A program made the translations under genes and the position numbers. This document shows, one piece after another, positions 24,313 to 61,548 of a stretch of 64,000 nucleotides of DNA. The DNA is from Litoditis marina. Its lineage: Eukaryota; Nematoda; Chromadorea; Rhabditida; Rhabditidae. Each line of letters starts with the position of its first letter. The first letter of the stretch is position 1. Location of the stretch: contig OZ038438.1 of NCBI GenBank assembly GCA_964036275.1, positions 6,454,978 through 6,518,977 on the forward strand, read 5' to 3'. A model generated the notes under the pieces. It saw nothing but the letters and a program-made list of their open reading frames with translations, did no database searches and was not told the origin of the DNA.

Positions 24313-25695
24313 AAAGTTACTATAGGAGAGCAGAAGGAATATTTAACAAACATCGGAAAGAGTACATGCAAACCAATTCAACAGATAGAAGAATTGAACT
24401 AATAAATATCTGGACCCGAAAGCATGAATTGAGAGAATGTCTATTGTTAGTGTCTAATTAAAGACACCTATTGAAAAGATTTTAGGATACATCTACTAAT
24501 TTAGAATTTTAAAAATAAACTTTCGAAGTCTGATTAAGAGAAATCGGAGACACCGGTGTTTGAAGTAGAAATACAAAACTATTTTAATACCCCAGCCGTG
24601 TTTCCGATTTCCTTAATTCCTTTGTTTTCCAGAGTTGTCTTGTACCCGATTTATCACAATAAAACTTGTATATTCTGTTTATTCGGTCGATTTAGCTCAG
24701 AAACGGGCGCTCAAATAATAGTTGCAAAACCGTTGTATAGTGCGCGTTCTTTAGAAATCTCGTGCGCTGATCTCATGAGACGAATATTGACTAGAAGTTC
24801 CGAAGGCTTAAGATTCGAAATATGTCAAAGTTCCATTCCTTCTATCTACATTTAGACACTCAGAGAGAGAGAGATAGGTGTGTTAGTTTCAGTCTACACC
24901 GGTAAGTCCGCGCTCTCTTCCCATAGGTTATTTTTGACTTCTTTCCTTCATTACGAGTTGATAAAGATAATTGCGATGCTTTTCTAAAATTAGAAGCTTT
25001 ATTCGTAAACAGATTGGTAAAGGAGATAGTTAGAAGGAGTAAAAAATGAAACCAATTCGCGAACAAAGTATAATTTTATGACTTCGTTTATTCAGAATCT
25101 CCCGCCGCTCGGACCGCCACCGTATACTCTGTTTCACCAATCAATGTCCTTCTACAGTAATCCTTCAAACCTTCGAGTGGCCTTTTCTTATGAATTATTC
25201 AATAGTTTGGCTTCAAACTTCCAGAGTTTGCACTAGTAAGGGTACGGATGACAACACCAACATTTAAAGGCAGTCCAAAAACACCAAGATATCAAACTTT
25301 GACCTGGAAGTTTGAGTATATTACGGTAGAGGGCTATAAGTGAGTGGAACAAACTATACGATCAGCCGTGCAGTGAGTTTCACGTACATTGATGTGTTGT
25401 GTTTGTACTTGTCCCATTCGGTATTTGTATTATTTCTATTGTAGTAATTTGTAGTAGTAGTTTTTATTTGTAGCAAGTTTTTCTCTCTCTTCAGATGTAG
25501 GATAACGTTAGATGACGTTTATCCTAATTCAATCAGTTCAGTCGTTTCATTAACTCATTCATAGTTTAGTTGCAAGTCAATTAGTACTACATCGAAAACA
25601 GAATGCCTAAGACTAGTTGATTTATTGACATGTGCAAGTGTAGCCTAATTACGATCTTTAACTACAACCATAAATTGCTCATCTATCAATTTGCA

Positions 25696-27563
25696 GAGCA
25701 ACGGAGGTTCGGACCTCACCAGTGGATCGAGTCTCAACTCTGATACCTTGAAATCATGGACCAATAGCAATCCTATGACCGATAGCGAGCCTGAAGTTCC
25801 AGCACAGCAGGAGAGATCAAATGGACAAGGAAAGACCACATTCGTCAAGTGTGTTAAATGTGTGATAGTTATGGGAAACACTTGAATGAATGCTGTACCC
25901 ACTTTCGTATCTTGTGTTGAGATAATGCAGCATGCAGAAATAACACATGAAAATTTCCTAGAAAATTTATTTCTAAGAATACTTTCTCTTTAATTTAATT
26001 ATTGCAAAAAAGTTGTTTGTTTCGGTTCTGCTACAAACAAATCTAACGTTCGTATCAACATATAACTACCAGGAGATTTGTGAGTGCTCAGCATTCTCTT
26101 TTTGTAGAAATAATTTTATGAGGAAGTTTTGCAGAGTAGTAATCTGCCGTACCTGTAATAAATTATTTGGTTCTCACATTTCCTCCATTCCATTCCATCA
26201 TCTAATTCCATACTCAGGAAGAAAGAAGAAGTTTTTCAATCTCAGAGAAGCTGATGTGATGAGTTCGTCCATTTCTAGAAAACTTTTCCAGACGGGTTTT
26301 TGGGAGTTTTCTCGAAAAAACAGGATGAACGAAGTGTGTCCTTTCGGTCTAACTCGTGGACTCATGGAAGTTTGAGTTCTCTTCCTCGTGAGGATTCTCG
26401 TATCACTGTAGTTTTCCTTTTGCAGTTTACTCATTCTTTCCGTTTCATTCTAGTTCATCTTGGTCAAGTTTACTGTAGTGGGGATAAATTCTTTATGCGC
26501 ATCTTATGCACAAATCTCACAAATTTAGTCACATTTTGAAGATTCAGTTTAACAGAATGTTGTCTTCTTATATTGAGAGCAACATGGGCTAGAGTCCTGA
26601 ACATGCTTGGCTTCTGTCTTGACACTGAAAAATTAAAGAGGGCAACTACGGTTGGCCAATTCCACAAGGAACCCGATATTTCGTTAACCCTACCAGGTAA
26701 CCTTAACCGGGTTACCTGGTTAACCCTTTTGTTAACCACTTGTTAACCCTCTTTCACAATGTCTTTTGGGGCAAATTTAGGGTTACCAAGTGGTTAACAA
26801 AAGTGTTAACCAGGTAACCCGGTTAATGGTTAACGGCTGGGGTTAACGAAGTACCGGGTTAAATACAGAATTCGCCACTACGGTTATACGATGTTTGAAG
26901 CGATCGTAGACGCGTCTGCATTTCATTGTAAAATTTTGACCTTCCTACCAGTTTTTTCGTTTAAAAAGTGTTGTGTTCTGTAGTAGAAGTGTCACAACAC
27001 TTTTATTAGGAAGCTGTACTACTATAAGTATTCAGAGAAAAGGCCGCCAGTGTTTTTTTGCGCAAAAGCGGCAAAAAACAAGTGTGAGAACCTATCCTTT
27101 CTTGAGCATCTTCAAGAATGAGCCTCGCAACTGAAATAGGTTTCAGCCTGGCCCGATCTTAGTCAATTCTATATCTAACCGGCTTTTTTGGTAACTTCAC
27201 CGGTTTTGGTGGCCTTTTTTCAGGTTACCGGTAGGTAACCTAAACTAAGTTCCTTGAATGGCCTAGAATGTCAACACCAGGCGGCTGGTACCGTAGTCTC
27301 GAATTTGATATTTATACCATCTGGTTTTTCAATACTCACTTCCGTCCTTCCGTGAGTTCTCCGTTTCATATAAAAGTTGATTTCTTAAAAACAATACATT
27401 ATTGTAAGATTAGTAGATCACAACACGACAATAATTTTCCCTACTTGCTTTTGCAGAACCCTTAAAGACTGTTTCGAGCACACAGACATCTTTCACAATC
27501 TCGCCCAACTAGAGGGGGATGTGGTGGGCGGATTACACAAGCAACCGATAATCAACCAGGTTG
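25696..27563 (+). CDS. Candidate exons of an unrecognised gene (partial)
   Basis: Two stretches look like exons. The first, 25696-25850, follows ATTTGCAG and ends before GTGTGT; it encodes a hydrophilic Ser/Asn-rich segment ending SNGQGKTTFVK. The second starts at 27465 after TTTTGCAG and reads TLKDCFEHTDIFHNLAQLEG onward to at least 27563, where a GTTGTT could be a donor; without it the frame stays open to a stop near 27645. The two join in phase (GTCAA + A). A third coding-like stretch after TTTTCCAG near 26293-26399 does not fit the phase. No start codon or family was found. It could be part of a real gene, or decayed exons; the first segment's composition is the best evidence. Confidence 0.35.
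26654..26876. mobile_element. Foldback element built from GTTAACC
   Basis: The left end GGCCAATTC..CGATATTTCGTTAACCC and the complement of the right end (GGCGAATTC..GGTACTTCGTTAACCCC) are inverted copies. The interior alternates GTTAACC, GGTTACC and their complements. The ends resemble those of the 24034-24312 element (GG..AATTC), suggesting a shared family with a diverged interior word. Confidence 0.65.
27164..27245. repeat. Truncated GGTTACC element
   Basis: CAATTCTATATCTAACCGGC, TTTTTTGGTAAC and GGTTACCGGTAGGTAACC match the left half of the 24034-24312 element. The right half is missing. Confidence 0.6.
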
Positions 27564-27938
27564 TTTTTTTTGTGGAAAAAAACCTTGATGGTACATACAC
27601 TACACTTTGGCAAATGAAACAGCGGTTCTTTACAGAATCGCCATAGCCTATTTTGGTTGTTAGAACCACTGTCTGAACGGCCGTATTTAGCCAACGTAAC
27701 TGAAAATTAGGCTGAATTTATCGAACTGATTTACAGTTTAGTTCCACGTGGAAAACCCGCCCTTTTTCGCATAATGCAAGTACCCCGTGATAACGTCATG
27801 ACCCTTTCATTAGGTTGGATAGTGAATGCCAAACTGTAAAACTATGCATTTGCATGTCTATTTTTAAGTTCAAGAACAAGAAGGCGCGATGATCGTTTGA
27901 ATTTTATTTGCTCGTACACTATCAACATAAGAGACTAT
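27564..27938. other. Short intergenic region, nothing recognised
   Basis: It lies between the orphan exons on the plus strand and the stop codon of the mitochondrial protein gene on the minus strand, so it should carry the latter's 3' UTR. No repeats or RNA genes noted. Confidence 0.4.
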
Positions 27939-30308
27939 TTATCTCGTTCCACGGGCCTTGGCGGCGGCCACCATCTCGTCTTGAAGAACCTCCATCAACT
28001 CAATACGCTTGCGAGTGACGCCCTCTGTATCGAAACTGAAATACAAAGTTAAATTTTGTATTCAAAAGCTCTACCGAATCACTGATTAGATACTTATCAC
28101 CTTCTCAAAATGGAAACTGGAATTCTTATATTTCCTTCGCCAGTAGCTATATAAATTATATTGAATTTAAAGTGAACGCCGGGTGAGTAAAGCCGGGGAG
28201 GTTAAAGTGGGTGAGATGTATAACTTATTTTTATCATCTTTCCTACCTTAAATGGAGACAAACATGTACGAACATTACGAGGCGGCTAATTCATACCAAA
28301 CTCAGCACAAACGTCATTCCATTTAACTGAGGATATTTCGCAAAACAAATGACATGTTCTCGATTGATCAATGTTTCCCAAGGAAAAATGAAAGATCACA
28401 CGTGAAAAAACTCACACAAGAGTAGGCTTCTTCCAGTAGTTATTGCGAATTCTCTCCCAATCCCAAGGAGCGGTGTCGTGACCTTAACTTGAGTGATGAA
28501 CCACCATTGATAAACCACAACGTAAACAAAAATTCGTAGTGATCGACCAAAACTTGTCAGTGGAAAACACTATACTGACAGAGAGGGAAACATACCAAAC
28601 TTGATCTACATTGAAGGCTTGGTTTGAGTCTAGAAATATTTTGTTACAAGCGCGATGACTAACTTCTATCAAGCCAGATTTCCATCTTCTCGAAAGAGTA
28701 GTACACAGTGTAGCAGAACAGGACGAACCACACTCCTGTCAGTACAAACAGGGGGTAGATTTCATAAGCGTGGCCGAGTTTGCGGAGGAGGAATCTGCAA
28801 TAAGAATAACGTAAACTACTGGTTCTAATCCGGTTCTATGTCTCTGTGATTATAAGAGCCGGAAATTCCAAGATTTCATGTTACTAATTTCTCCGAAAAG
28901 TTCAATTTAAGACCCACGACAATTTTGGATTTTTTTAAACATTATCATATCAAATTCAATGTATGGGGAACTGAAATACTTTTCCTATGATTATATTATA
29001 TTTGAAAATACTCACAAAACACACGTTCCCATTAGGTTAACTCAATATCTTCTCAATCAAATCATGACTCTAACCCTAGTATAATTCCTGTTTTATTTGT
29101 TATTCTCTCAATCGCAGCACTATTAATAGAAGACCCAAAAATACTTATGATGCGACACATGACGCCCAACGCTGTAGTTCATCAGCACTGCAGGGTATGT
29201 AGACAAAGAAGTGTGTCCATGCCCTATTATTCATAAACAAACCGCATATTTTAATGTAATATCCTACTCCGACTGAGCAAAAACGAACTACAACTCGAAG
29301 CTCACAGTAACTATCAACGTGATTAGATAATCAGGCCTACTATATCGCAGCGGAGTACAAATTGAGACGATAAATATATTACTGCTAATTACGTGTACTT
29401 TAACTGATAATCCAACACTCACCTCGATGGAAGATCTCCGGGCTTCTGAGGGTTAGAGTAATTCTTATCTCTCGAAACATCGCGATCATACTTGAAGAAT
29501 CCTTGTTCGGTCGATTTCAGAGATTGATCTCCTCCCTAAACTCGAGAAAATCGACATTTTCGTTGTTTTCGATGAATACAGCATACATGATGATTGGGAA
29601 CAACACTAAGGCGAGCCACTAACTAATTAGTTGTATATTGGTCACAAATAGCATGAGTGAGTTTCCTGTAACCACTGGTATGCCCAACACTGGACATTGG
29701 TCATAAATAACATGTTTTCTGTAACCCGTGGTACGTCTAACACGGGACATAACTCGAACAGAAATGCGTCTCTTAGTATGAAATGCGTCATGATTGAACC
29801 CCTCTCAAATGCTCTTCAGGGAAAACTGGGGAAAATTGAAGTATCGCCCCCCACTTTAGTTGAGTCCCCCCCGTAGCACTTCAACCCCCCACCCAAGCTA
29901 AAACCTGGAAATCTAGGAGAGGGGGGGGGGTCAAAAATCAACTTCGACATTTACTGTTTACCCCCCACCTGGGTCGGCGGGGGGTAGAACTTCAATGGTG
30001 GGGGGTCAAACTTCAACGAGTGGGGGGCTGAACTTCAATACAGGAAATGTTTACTTTTTACCCCCCACCCTCAAACTTTTGTATTGCAAGTGATAAATTG
30101 AATTATCACCCCCCGGTGGGGGGGGTCAAACTACAATTCCCCAAACGCAATACAAATTCAGAAAGGTGGGGGGTAAAAAGTCAATGTTCCCAAAAGTTGT
30201 GCTATAGCAACAAATGCAAACCTTGAACACAGAGGCACTGCGGATGGCCAGGATCTGAGAAAAGCAACGGCCAGAAACCAGGCGAGGTGTCAACAAGGAC
30301 AGCGACAT
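27939..30308 (-). CDS. Mitochondrial single-pass membrane protein, NDUFA4-like
   Basis: Five minus-strand exons join in phase to 164 residues: 30308-30222, 29535-29423, 28794-28664, 28482-28416, 28035-27939. Exon 1 (MSLSLLTPRLVSGRCFSQIL) is rich in Arg, Ser and hydrophobics without acids, as expected of a mitochondrial presequence. Residues 68-110 include HAYEIYPLFVLTGVWFVLFC, one membrane helix, then FEKMEIWLDRSHDTAPWDWE and NNYWKKP. This short helix followed by a Trp-rich PW..W region resembles NDUFA4 (COXFA4), a respiratory-chain subunit of complex IV formerly assigned to complex I; the tail after residue 130 (ELMEVLQDEMVAAAKARG) is charged and longer than in vertebrates. The family match is by eye and could be another small inner-membrane subunit. 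The exon 4 acceptor is AAG rather than CAG. Intron 1 hosts the CCCCCCAC repeat. Confidence 0.7.
29835..30185. repeat. Array of alternating CCCCCCAC and TTCAA words
   Basis: About ten copies of a C-run followed by AC, or its complement, are each linked to TTCAA or TTGAAGT, in alternating orientation, within intron 1 of the mitochondrial protein gene. It can fold back on itself in several registers. Similar sequence is at 23578-23735. Confidence 0.7.
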
Positions 30309-32020
30309 CCTTAATGTAAATACAGTGAGAAAAATATTATAACACTATGATGCCATCCTTGCTTTGAAACAGTTGGGTAAAACAGCATTTCGCTAAACGA
30401 ATATAGCCTTCTACATTCGAAGAATGCTAAATTGTATTTGAAATAAAATAGAGGGCAATTAATAAGAGAACAAGAAACAAGATTCGTAATAAAATGGAAA
30501 GGCGAATGAATAAACGCGAATCCACTTTTCCCGCTACCATTCTGTGTGAGAACATTCAGTACAACTCTATATGACGATTTGAATAGAAAAAGAGAATTAC
30601 TAGTGAATGTGTGTCGAGACATGAAACAACCCGAAAGGCGAAATCACATTTTAGTGATTATATACTTGATAGAACCGAGTAGAACGAGTACTTGATCATG
30701 TAAACCATCATAATGATCAAATAATAACACTATTACTTGTCTCCTTTTCTGTTCCATCGCTCATGAATCGCAGAGATATTCGAAATATCCAAAAAACATA
30801 ACTAAACTTCAGATGATATTATAGCATCATGCCATCGAAAAATAGAAGGTGAACATAAAATAATATTTTCTCAATTTGAACCAACAGCATTTCTAATCCC
30901 AATTGAACCCCTCTCCTTTTCAAACAAGTTTGAAAACAATAAAATGAGTGTTGAATATAGAGACAGCCACGGGCGGCCATCGGAGACATCTATGGCGGCG
31001 CACGCCATACACTTTCCTACACCTTCTTTAAAACGACGCACATAACACCCTCCCAGACTCCCAAGTACACAAAAAGGGTAAGTTGTCGTACTAGCAGTAC
31101 ATCATGATGCATCATCACATTCACTTGCTGAGTTAGGTCTCATGTGAAGTATGAGTGCACTATAGTACTGGTTTAGATCGTTACGTACAAATGAACAAAA
31201 TGAACAAAAACCACTGAAAACACTCAATCAACCTTGCCATAATCTTCCTACGTTTGTTCTCCCTTTCTTACCCATTTTCTGTTACTAAGAATGTTTTATT
31301 AGAAATAAATTGTTAATATATAAACACTATATGCGTTATAATAACAGTTTCGTTTCAAAATAAATATTTATTGAATCAAATCGCTAACCGGGGAAAGAAA
31401 AAGTAAAACAAAATCACCCAATCAAGTATGAAATATATAATTTATTGTATCACCTATTCTGAAAATTCGAGTGAAAAATGAATAAAATATAGGAATGTTA
31501 TCTGACACTACGGTCATTAATACTAGTTACTCACTAACAATTCCAAATGATGATAGGAACGAATTAAGTATGGCGATTCGTTGAGATTTGGTGAGGTAAT
31601 TGATAAAATTGAAAATACACAATGAAATAACTATGCATACACTCAGCTAATCACAAACTGTTTACACAATCTCAATTCGGACGTATCCGGAATCGAAAAT
31701 TCCACACAACATCGTACAAGTGCGGTTATTATGAGATGGAACCACTTGCTGGATGAGTACCGCAGAGAGGCGGGAACAACTGTCAGATTCGCATGACGAA
31801 AAGAGATGGTATGGTGACAGTCGATTTCCTTGTCAAACCACTGCTTCACTTGGCATATCCATCTCAAATACGAACACCAGGCACAGCATAGAGAACTTCT
31901 CTATGACGCAACGAAACTGGAAAACGACAGTTTACAACGCTCGCTGAACAAATCGTACGAAACTTTAACTGCGTAGGAATAATAGAGTATACAACTACCT
32001 TAAAACTATTGCGAATGATG
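30309..32020. other. Region between the NDUFA4-like gene and smg-1
   Basis: It carries the upstream region of the NDUFA4-like gene and the 3' UTR of smg-1, both on the minus strand. AT-rich. The stretch from about 31660 has coding-like but broken plus-strand frames and is listed separately. Confidence 0.5.
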
Positions 32021-57885
<25,865 letters not shown>

Positions 57886-58234
57886 CTTGAGGAATAATAT
57901 AGGTGCAAAAATAGTAAAACTATAAGACAGAGTAATTAACCTAGGAGCCTTGGAGCAAAAAAGTCGGCAAAACTTAATCACACATAAATTGATCATTACA
58001 TGCTGTTATTATCATGTACGTACTAAAGTATATGAGCAACAACATTAAGAGAAACATGTGTTAACAATGGAACACCATTATGAATACTCAACAAAATATA
58101 AAAAAACATAACAAAATTAAATCAAAAGTTCAGACAAACAGATGAAATGGAAAGTTCTGAAATTTTCATTCTAAATTGTAAAGGACTACGCCATTATATT
58201 GATTTTTCCAGGTCTTGCAACGAAAACTCGCTGT

Positions 58235-58530
58235 GTTGCTAGCCACTTGCTAGCCAGTGCTAGCCAGTTGCTAGCCAGTGCTCAGAACGTGCTTGGTTGT
58301 GTTACAGTATTTTACTGTACTTACAGTAAAATACAGCATGATGGGAATACAAATCGATTTTTTGGCGTTTCGACCAAAAAATACAGTATTTTTCCGAACC
58401 GTTCGGTTCTTGAACTGTTTCGACTAAACGCGATTTCGTAAAATACAGGGCATGTTCGGAGTGCTAGCCAAAAAATCAAAAATTTCAAAATTTTGACTTT
58501 GCTAGCTGGCTAGCAGCCCGTCACTGCCTG
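58235..58530. mobile_element. GCTAGC-word element interrupted by MITE copy 2
   Basis: Left side: TTGCTAGCCACTTGCTAGCC repeated variants; right side: GCTAGCTGGCTAGCAGCCCG. The two halves are separated by the 181-bp MITE at 58281-58461. The right end matches the start of the cluster at 56010, inverted, which marks an element boundary. Confidence 0.65.
58281..58461. mobile_element. 181-bp MITE, copy 2, inserted in GCTAGC repeat
   Basis: Same length and ends as 55821-56001. It is flanked by TG on both sides, and removing it with one TG restores a CAGTGCTAGCC unit like its neighbours, so the insertion site can be read directly. Confidence 0.85.
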
Positions 58531-58880
58531 AGTATGAAAATGGTTAAATTGTGCGTTTTTAACTTTGCTCTACATTACGAAAGCACTGGTATATCTTCTA
58601 GTTGCGCTCTCAGACACACGTGTGTAACATATTTTCACGCTAAACCGTAACTTTGATGTGTTTGAACGCAACGTCCTAACCGCTAAATGGTGAATGGTCG
58701 GTTAGCTCTCTTTTTAAATTACCTAAAATACACTCATTCGTTTTTATTCAGATTTGTTATTGTGATTCAGCCATACGACGCTGAAGAGGCTGCATGTTTT
58801 TTGATCCTGTACTCTATATCCAATTTCTACACTATTGTAGCGAAGCATTTTATCATTTTATTCTATTCTAAATACAGACT

Positions 58881-58886
58881 TTTCAG
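58881..58886 (+). promoter_or_regulatory. Trans-splice acceptor abutting the HAPSTR1-like ATG
   Basis: TTTCAG ends at 58886 and ATG starts at 58887, after an AT-rich stretch. With no in-frame coding exon upstream, this is a textbook-looking spliced-leader site with a zero-length genomic 5' UTR. Confidence 0.6.
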
Positions 58887-60639
58887 ATGTCCGATGAACA
58901 TAGTTCTTCGAGTGGTAGTAGCAAGAAGAATGTAGCTGTCGGACTTCCAGAAGAAGATGGCGAAAATGAGCGCCTGTGGAGTGATTTCGAGGTTGGTCCC
59001 AAAACAGAGATATTTTCAGCAGTAACTTACTTCTTATTTAATATGCAGAAATTTATATTTCATGTTTGTAACTAATTTTTATTGGTATATCTCAATATAT
59101 ACTTATGCTTAATCTGTTGCTCAATTAATTACTCACTGTACACTGTTTTCTATTACAGAATTGTGCTCAAAGCGTAACTCGTCTATACCGTGATCCTACT
59201 TGGAAATGTCTTCAGACTGCTGCTGCTGCCACGACTCAACTTTACAAAGTATGCCTCGTTCAATTATATTGGTTCATTTTACTGCGGTTGTAAGTATACC
59301 AGTGAATAACAAGATTGTGAGAAAAAATTCTACGGCTTGAAACTCCGTTCCGTTAGATGGGTACACTGGAAAACGAATCGAGCTAACAGCTGGTAGCTAG
59401 TTTCAGGCATGCAAAGAAAGAGGATTTCACTAGTTTTTCAGTTAATGTTTGGGTATGGAATCATGTATGTGCCTAACCGGAAGCAAAGGGAAAACCGGAA
59501 GTAAGGGGAAGGCAACCTGTGCGTACGGGTCGGAACGTAACAGAAATATCATATTTAATATCGGACAGACGGGTTCAAAAGAATATTTGCAATTTTGATA
59601 ATAGAATTTCAATTTGTTGTTAATAAAAACTGTAAATTATTACATAAGTTTGCTTTCCAGAGTTCTCTTGATAGTCAGCGCCGTGGTTTTGAGAAAGGAT
59701 TCCAGGCAGGAAGTACCAGTTTGGCTAAGGTAAAAAGAATTGTCTTCAGAAATAATCAAGATTAATTAGCTACTCGTCTCGCACTACAGTCATGTCACTG
59801 CATTAAGCTCATCCCAGTCGTCATTGCTCAATATAAGAAAAGAAGTGCTATCGCGTTCATATTTAGCCATACAACAGTGCTCTTACATCCCCTACTTTCT
59901 TCACTTCTTTCACGTTGAAATTGAGAAAATTTTCATCGTTAGCGGATACTGTATGACAATGGTTTACTTCAATTTTTAATTACTAATAATATACAAGATA
60001 GTAAAGTAAATAGTGCTATATTCTAAGCAACCTTCATCCTTCACCCATTCGAAAAATAGATTACAGGAACACTGTTGTCGAGTTTTTCGTGTTAGTCATG
60101 GAAAACGTCTGGTTTTTAGGAGGTTCTTACCGCCTTCTCTTCTGGAAATAAGGCCGATTTGAACACCCTTCTCGAGTTGCTCTATAGAAATATGGGTAGA
60201 ACATCCGACGATGCTCAGAAAGGACAGGTGGCACCCGTTATCAGCGGTGAAACTGTTGCTGCCGTGCATCTTTTCCAGCAGGTTTGTCCGTTGATTCACT
60301 AGATATGTACTTCTTGTCCACTCTAGGTGTGAAAACCTGAAAAATAATGTTTTCCGGAACTAGTTTCCATTCTTGATCGGGCATACGTCAGTAAATGTAA
60401 AATAAATTTGGTGCAAACCAAGCGTTATCATTTTTGTTTTAAATATATGTATCTATATATAAGGCTGGTTTCGACCTAGTTTTTTTCTGTTTCAGGCTCT
60501 GAATCCCTCCTTTCCCTCTTCTCCTCCTCGCTCATCCGATCTCAACGCCTTTCTCAGCAATCAAGTCCAGCGACACCGCAAGCGTCAGCGATCGCCATCT
60601 TCTCCTTCGTCTCTCATCAAGCGACTCCGTAAATCATAG
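58887..60639 (+). CDS. HAPSTR1-like (C16orf72 family) protein
   Basis: Five exons, 58887-58991, 59159-59248, 59661-59729, 60120-60281 and 60496-60639, join in phase to 189 residues. The family is a conserved animal nuclear stress-response regulator that works with the ubiquitin ligase HUWE1. The match rests on LWSDFENCAQSVTRLYRD, CLQTAAAATTQLYKSSLDSQ and RRGFEKGFQAG, which follow the family's twice-repeated aromatic/NAATAV.LY pattern and F..G...G segment. The first 30 residues are Ser- and acid-rich; the C-terminal 40 are basic (VQRHRKRQRSPSSPSSLIKR), probably a nuclear localisation signal. TTTCAG directly abuts the ATG, so the leader would be added right at the start codon. It is shorter than the human protein (about 275). 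Confidence 0.8.
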
Positions 60640-61548
60640 TCAGGTATGCTCAGGTTTTGCTCCGCTGTAGAATGAGAAGGCATGTGTAGCAGTTGATCGC
60701 TCCGAATTTATTTACTTCATCTTTTATTTTCTTCTAAATTTATTTTTCGAAAGGGTTGAACAGGAGTATTCAGTTCATGCATTTACATATGTGTTTTCGT
60801 CTACCACCTAAAAGTTGAAAGTATCTTTTCATCACCTACAACCAGTGTTCAGATTGGAAGCATTGAAACTAGATTTGTTGTATTTTTGATTGTTCTGTAT
60901 TACAGGGATCTTACGGATAGAGTTATTGGTCAAAGTCTATAATGTACATATGCCTACCTCCTCTGTAGGTTGCGTTCGCGCAAAGTAGCACTATAAACTG
61001 TACTAGATTCTCGAGTTTCCTCTCACTGAGTGTTTGAATGTGCTTGTTCATCTATTCTGTTTATAAAATAGTGATCTGCTCGTATAATGTTTCCTTTGTG
61101 AGTCTCACTCTAAACATGGTATTATGTTCCCTTCCCAACATAGTGAATTTCGTATCAATAAGTTTCAATGTTCAGAGTGAGATATGTTGAAGAGTTATGC
61201 CGGTATTCCTCCATAAGCTTGAGTAGTTGCCTTTTTTCGGGTACTATTATAATTATCATTTTTCGACAAAACCATTTGTGTCTTCCTTGTGATCGTTGTG
61301 GACAATGACTGTCTGACTTTGTAGTTGCTCCCCAGTGGTTTTCATACCGCATGCCGATGGTTTTTCAATTCTTTACAGGGCAGCCACAGCTCCTTTATTC
61401 GTTCTCTCGTTTCATGTCGATTTGCCCTGGTCAATAAAGAGTTTTCTGTTGTTGTTTCTCTCAATAACACTTTGTTAATGTCAATCAACACATACCTGAA
61501 TAATTAAATATTGCTTAGCGTCTTTATGTGTAATAAACTATTCAGAAA
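60640..61548. other. Intergenic region between the HAPSTR1-like gene and IMP3
   Basis: Same-strand spacer of about 0.9 kb, too long for a typical tight nematode operon spacing of about 100 bases. It holds the 3' UTR of the upstream gene and the promoter or leader site for IMP3. No other gene seen. Confidence 0.5.

Larger units (their letters stand above)
22814..25695. other. Repeat-rich intergenic region downstream of the Argonaute
   Basis: The first part must hold the Argonaute 3' UTR. A CCCCCCAC-word repeat lies at 23578-23735 and a GGTTACC foldback at 24034-24312. The frame at 23889-24030 (VCDAVLVGKVGYRQD onward) is coding-like after a CAG but has no identifiable partner exons. A short open stretch after TTATTCAG at 25087-25155 may be an exon of the orphan gene annotated next. 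Nothing else was recognised. Confidence 0.45.
57886..58886. other. Divergent upstream region of smg-1 and the HAPSTR1-like gene
   Basis: It should contain both promoters and the missing first coding exon of smg-1, which I could not identify. It carries the GCTAGC cluster and MITE copy 2. Just before 58887 it ends in TTTTCAG. Confidence 0.5.
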
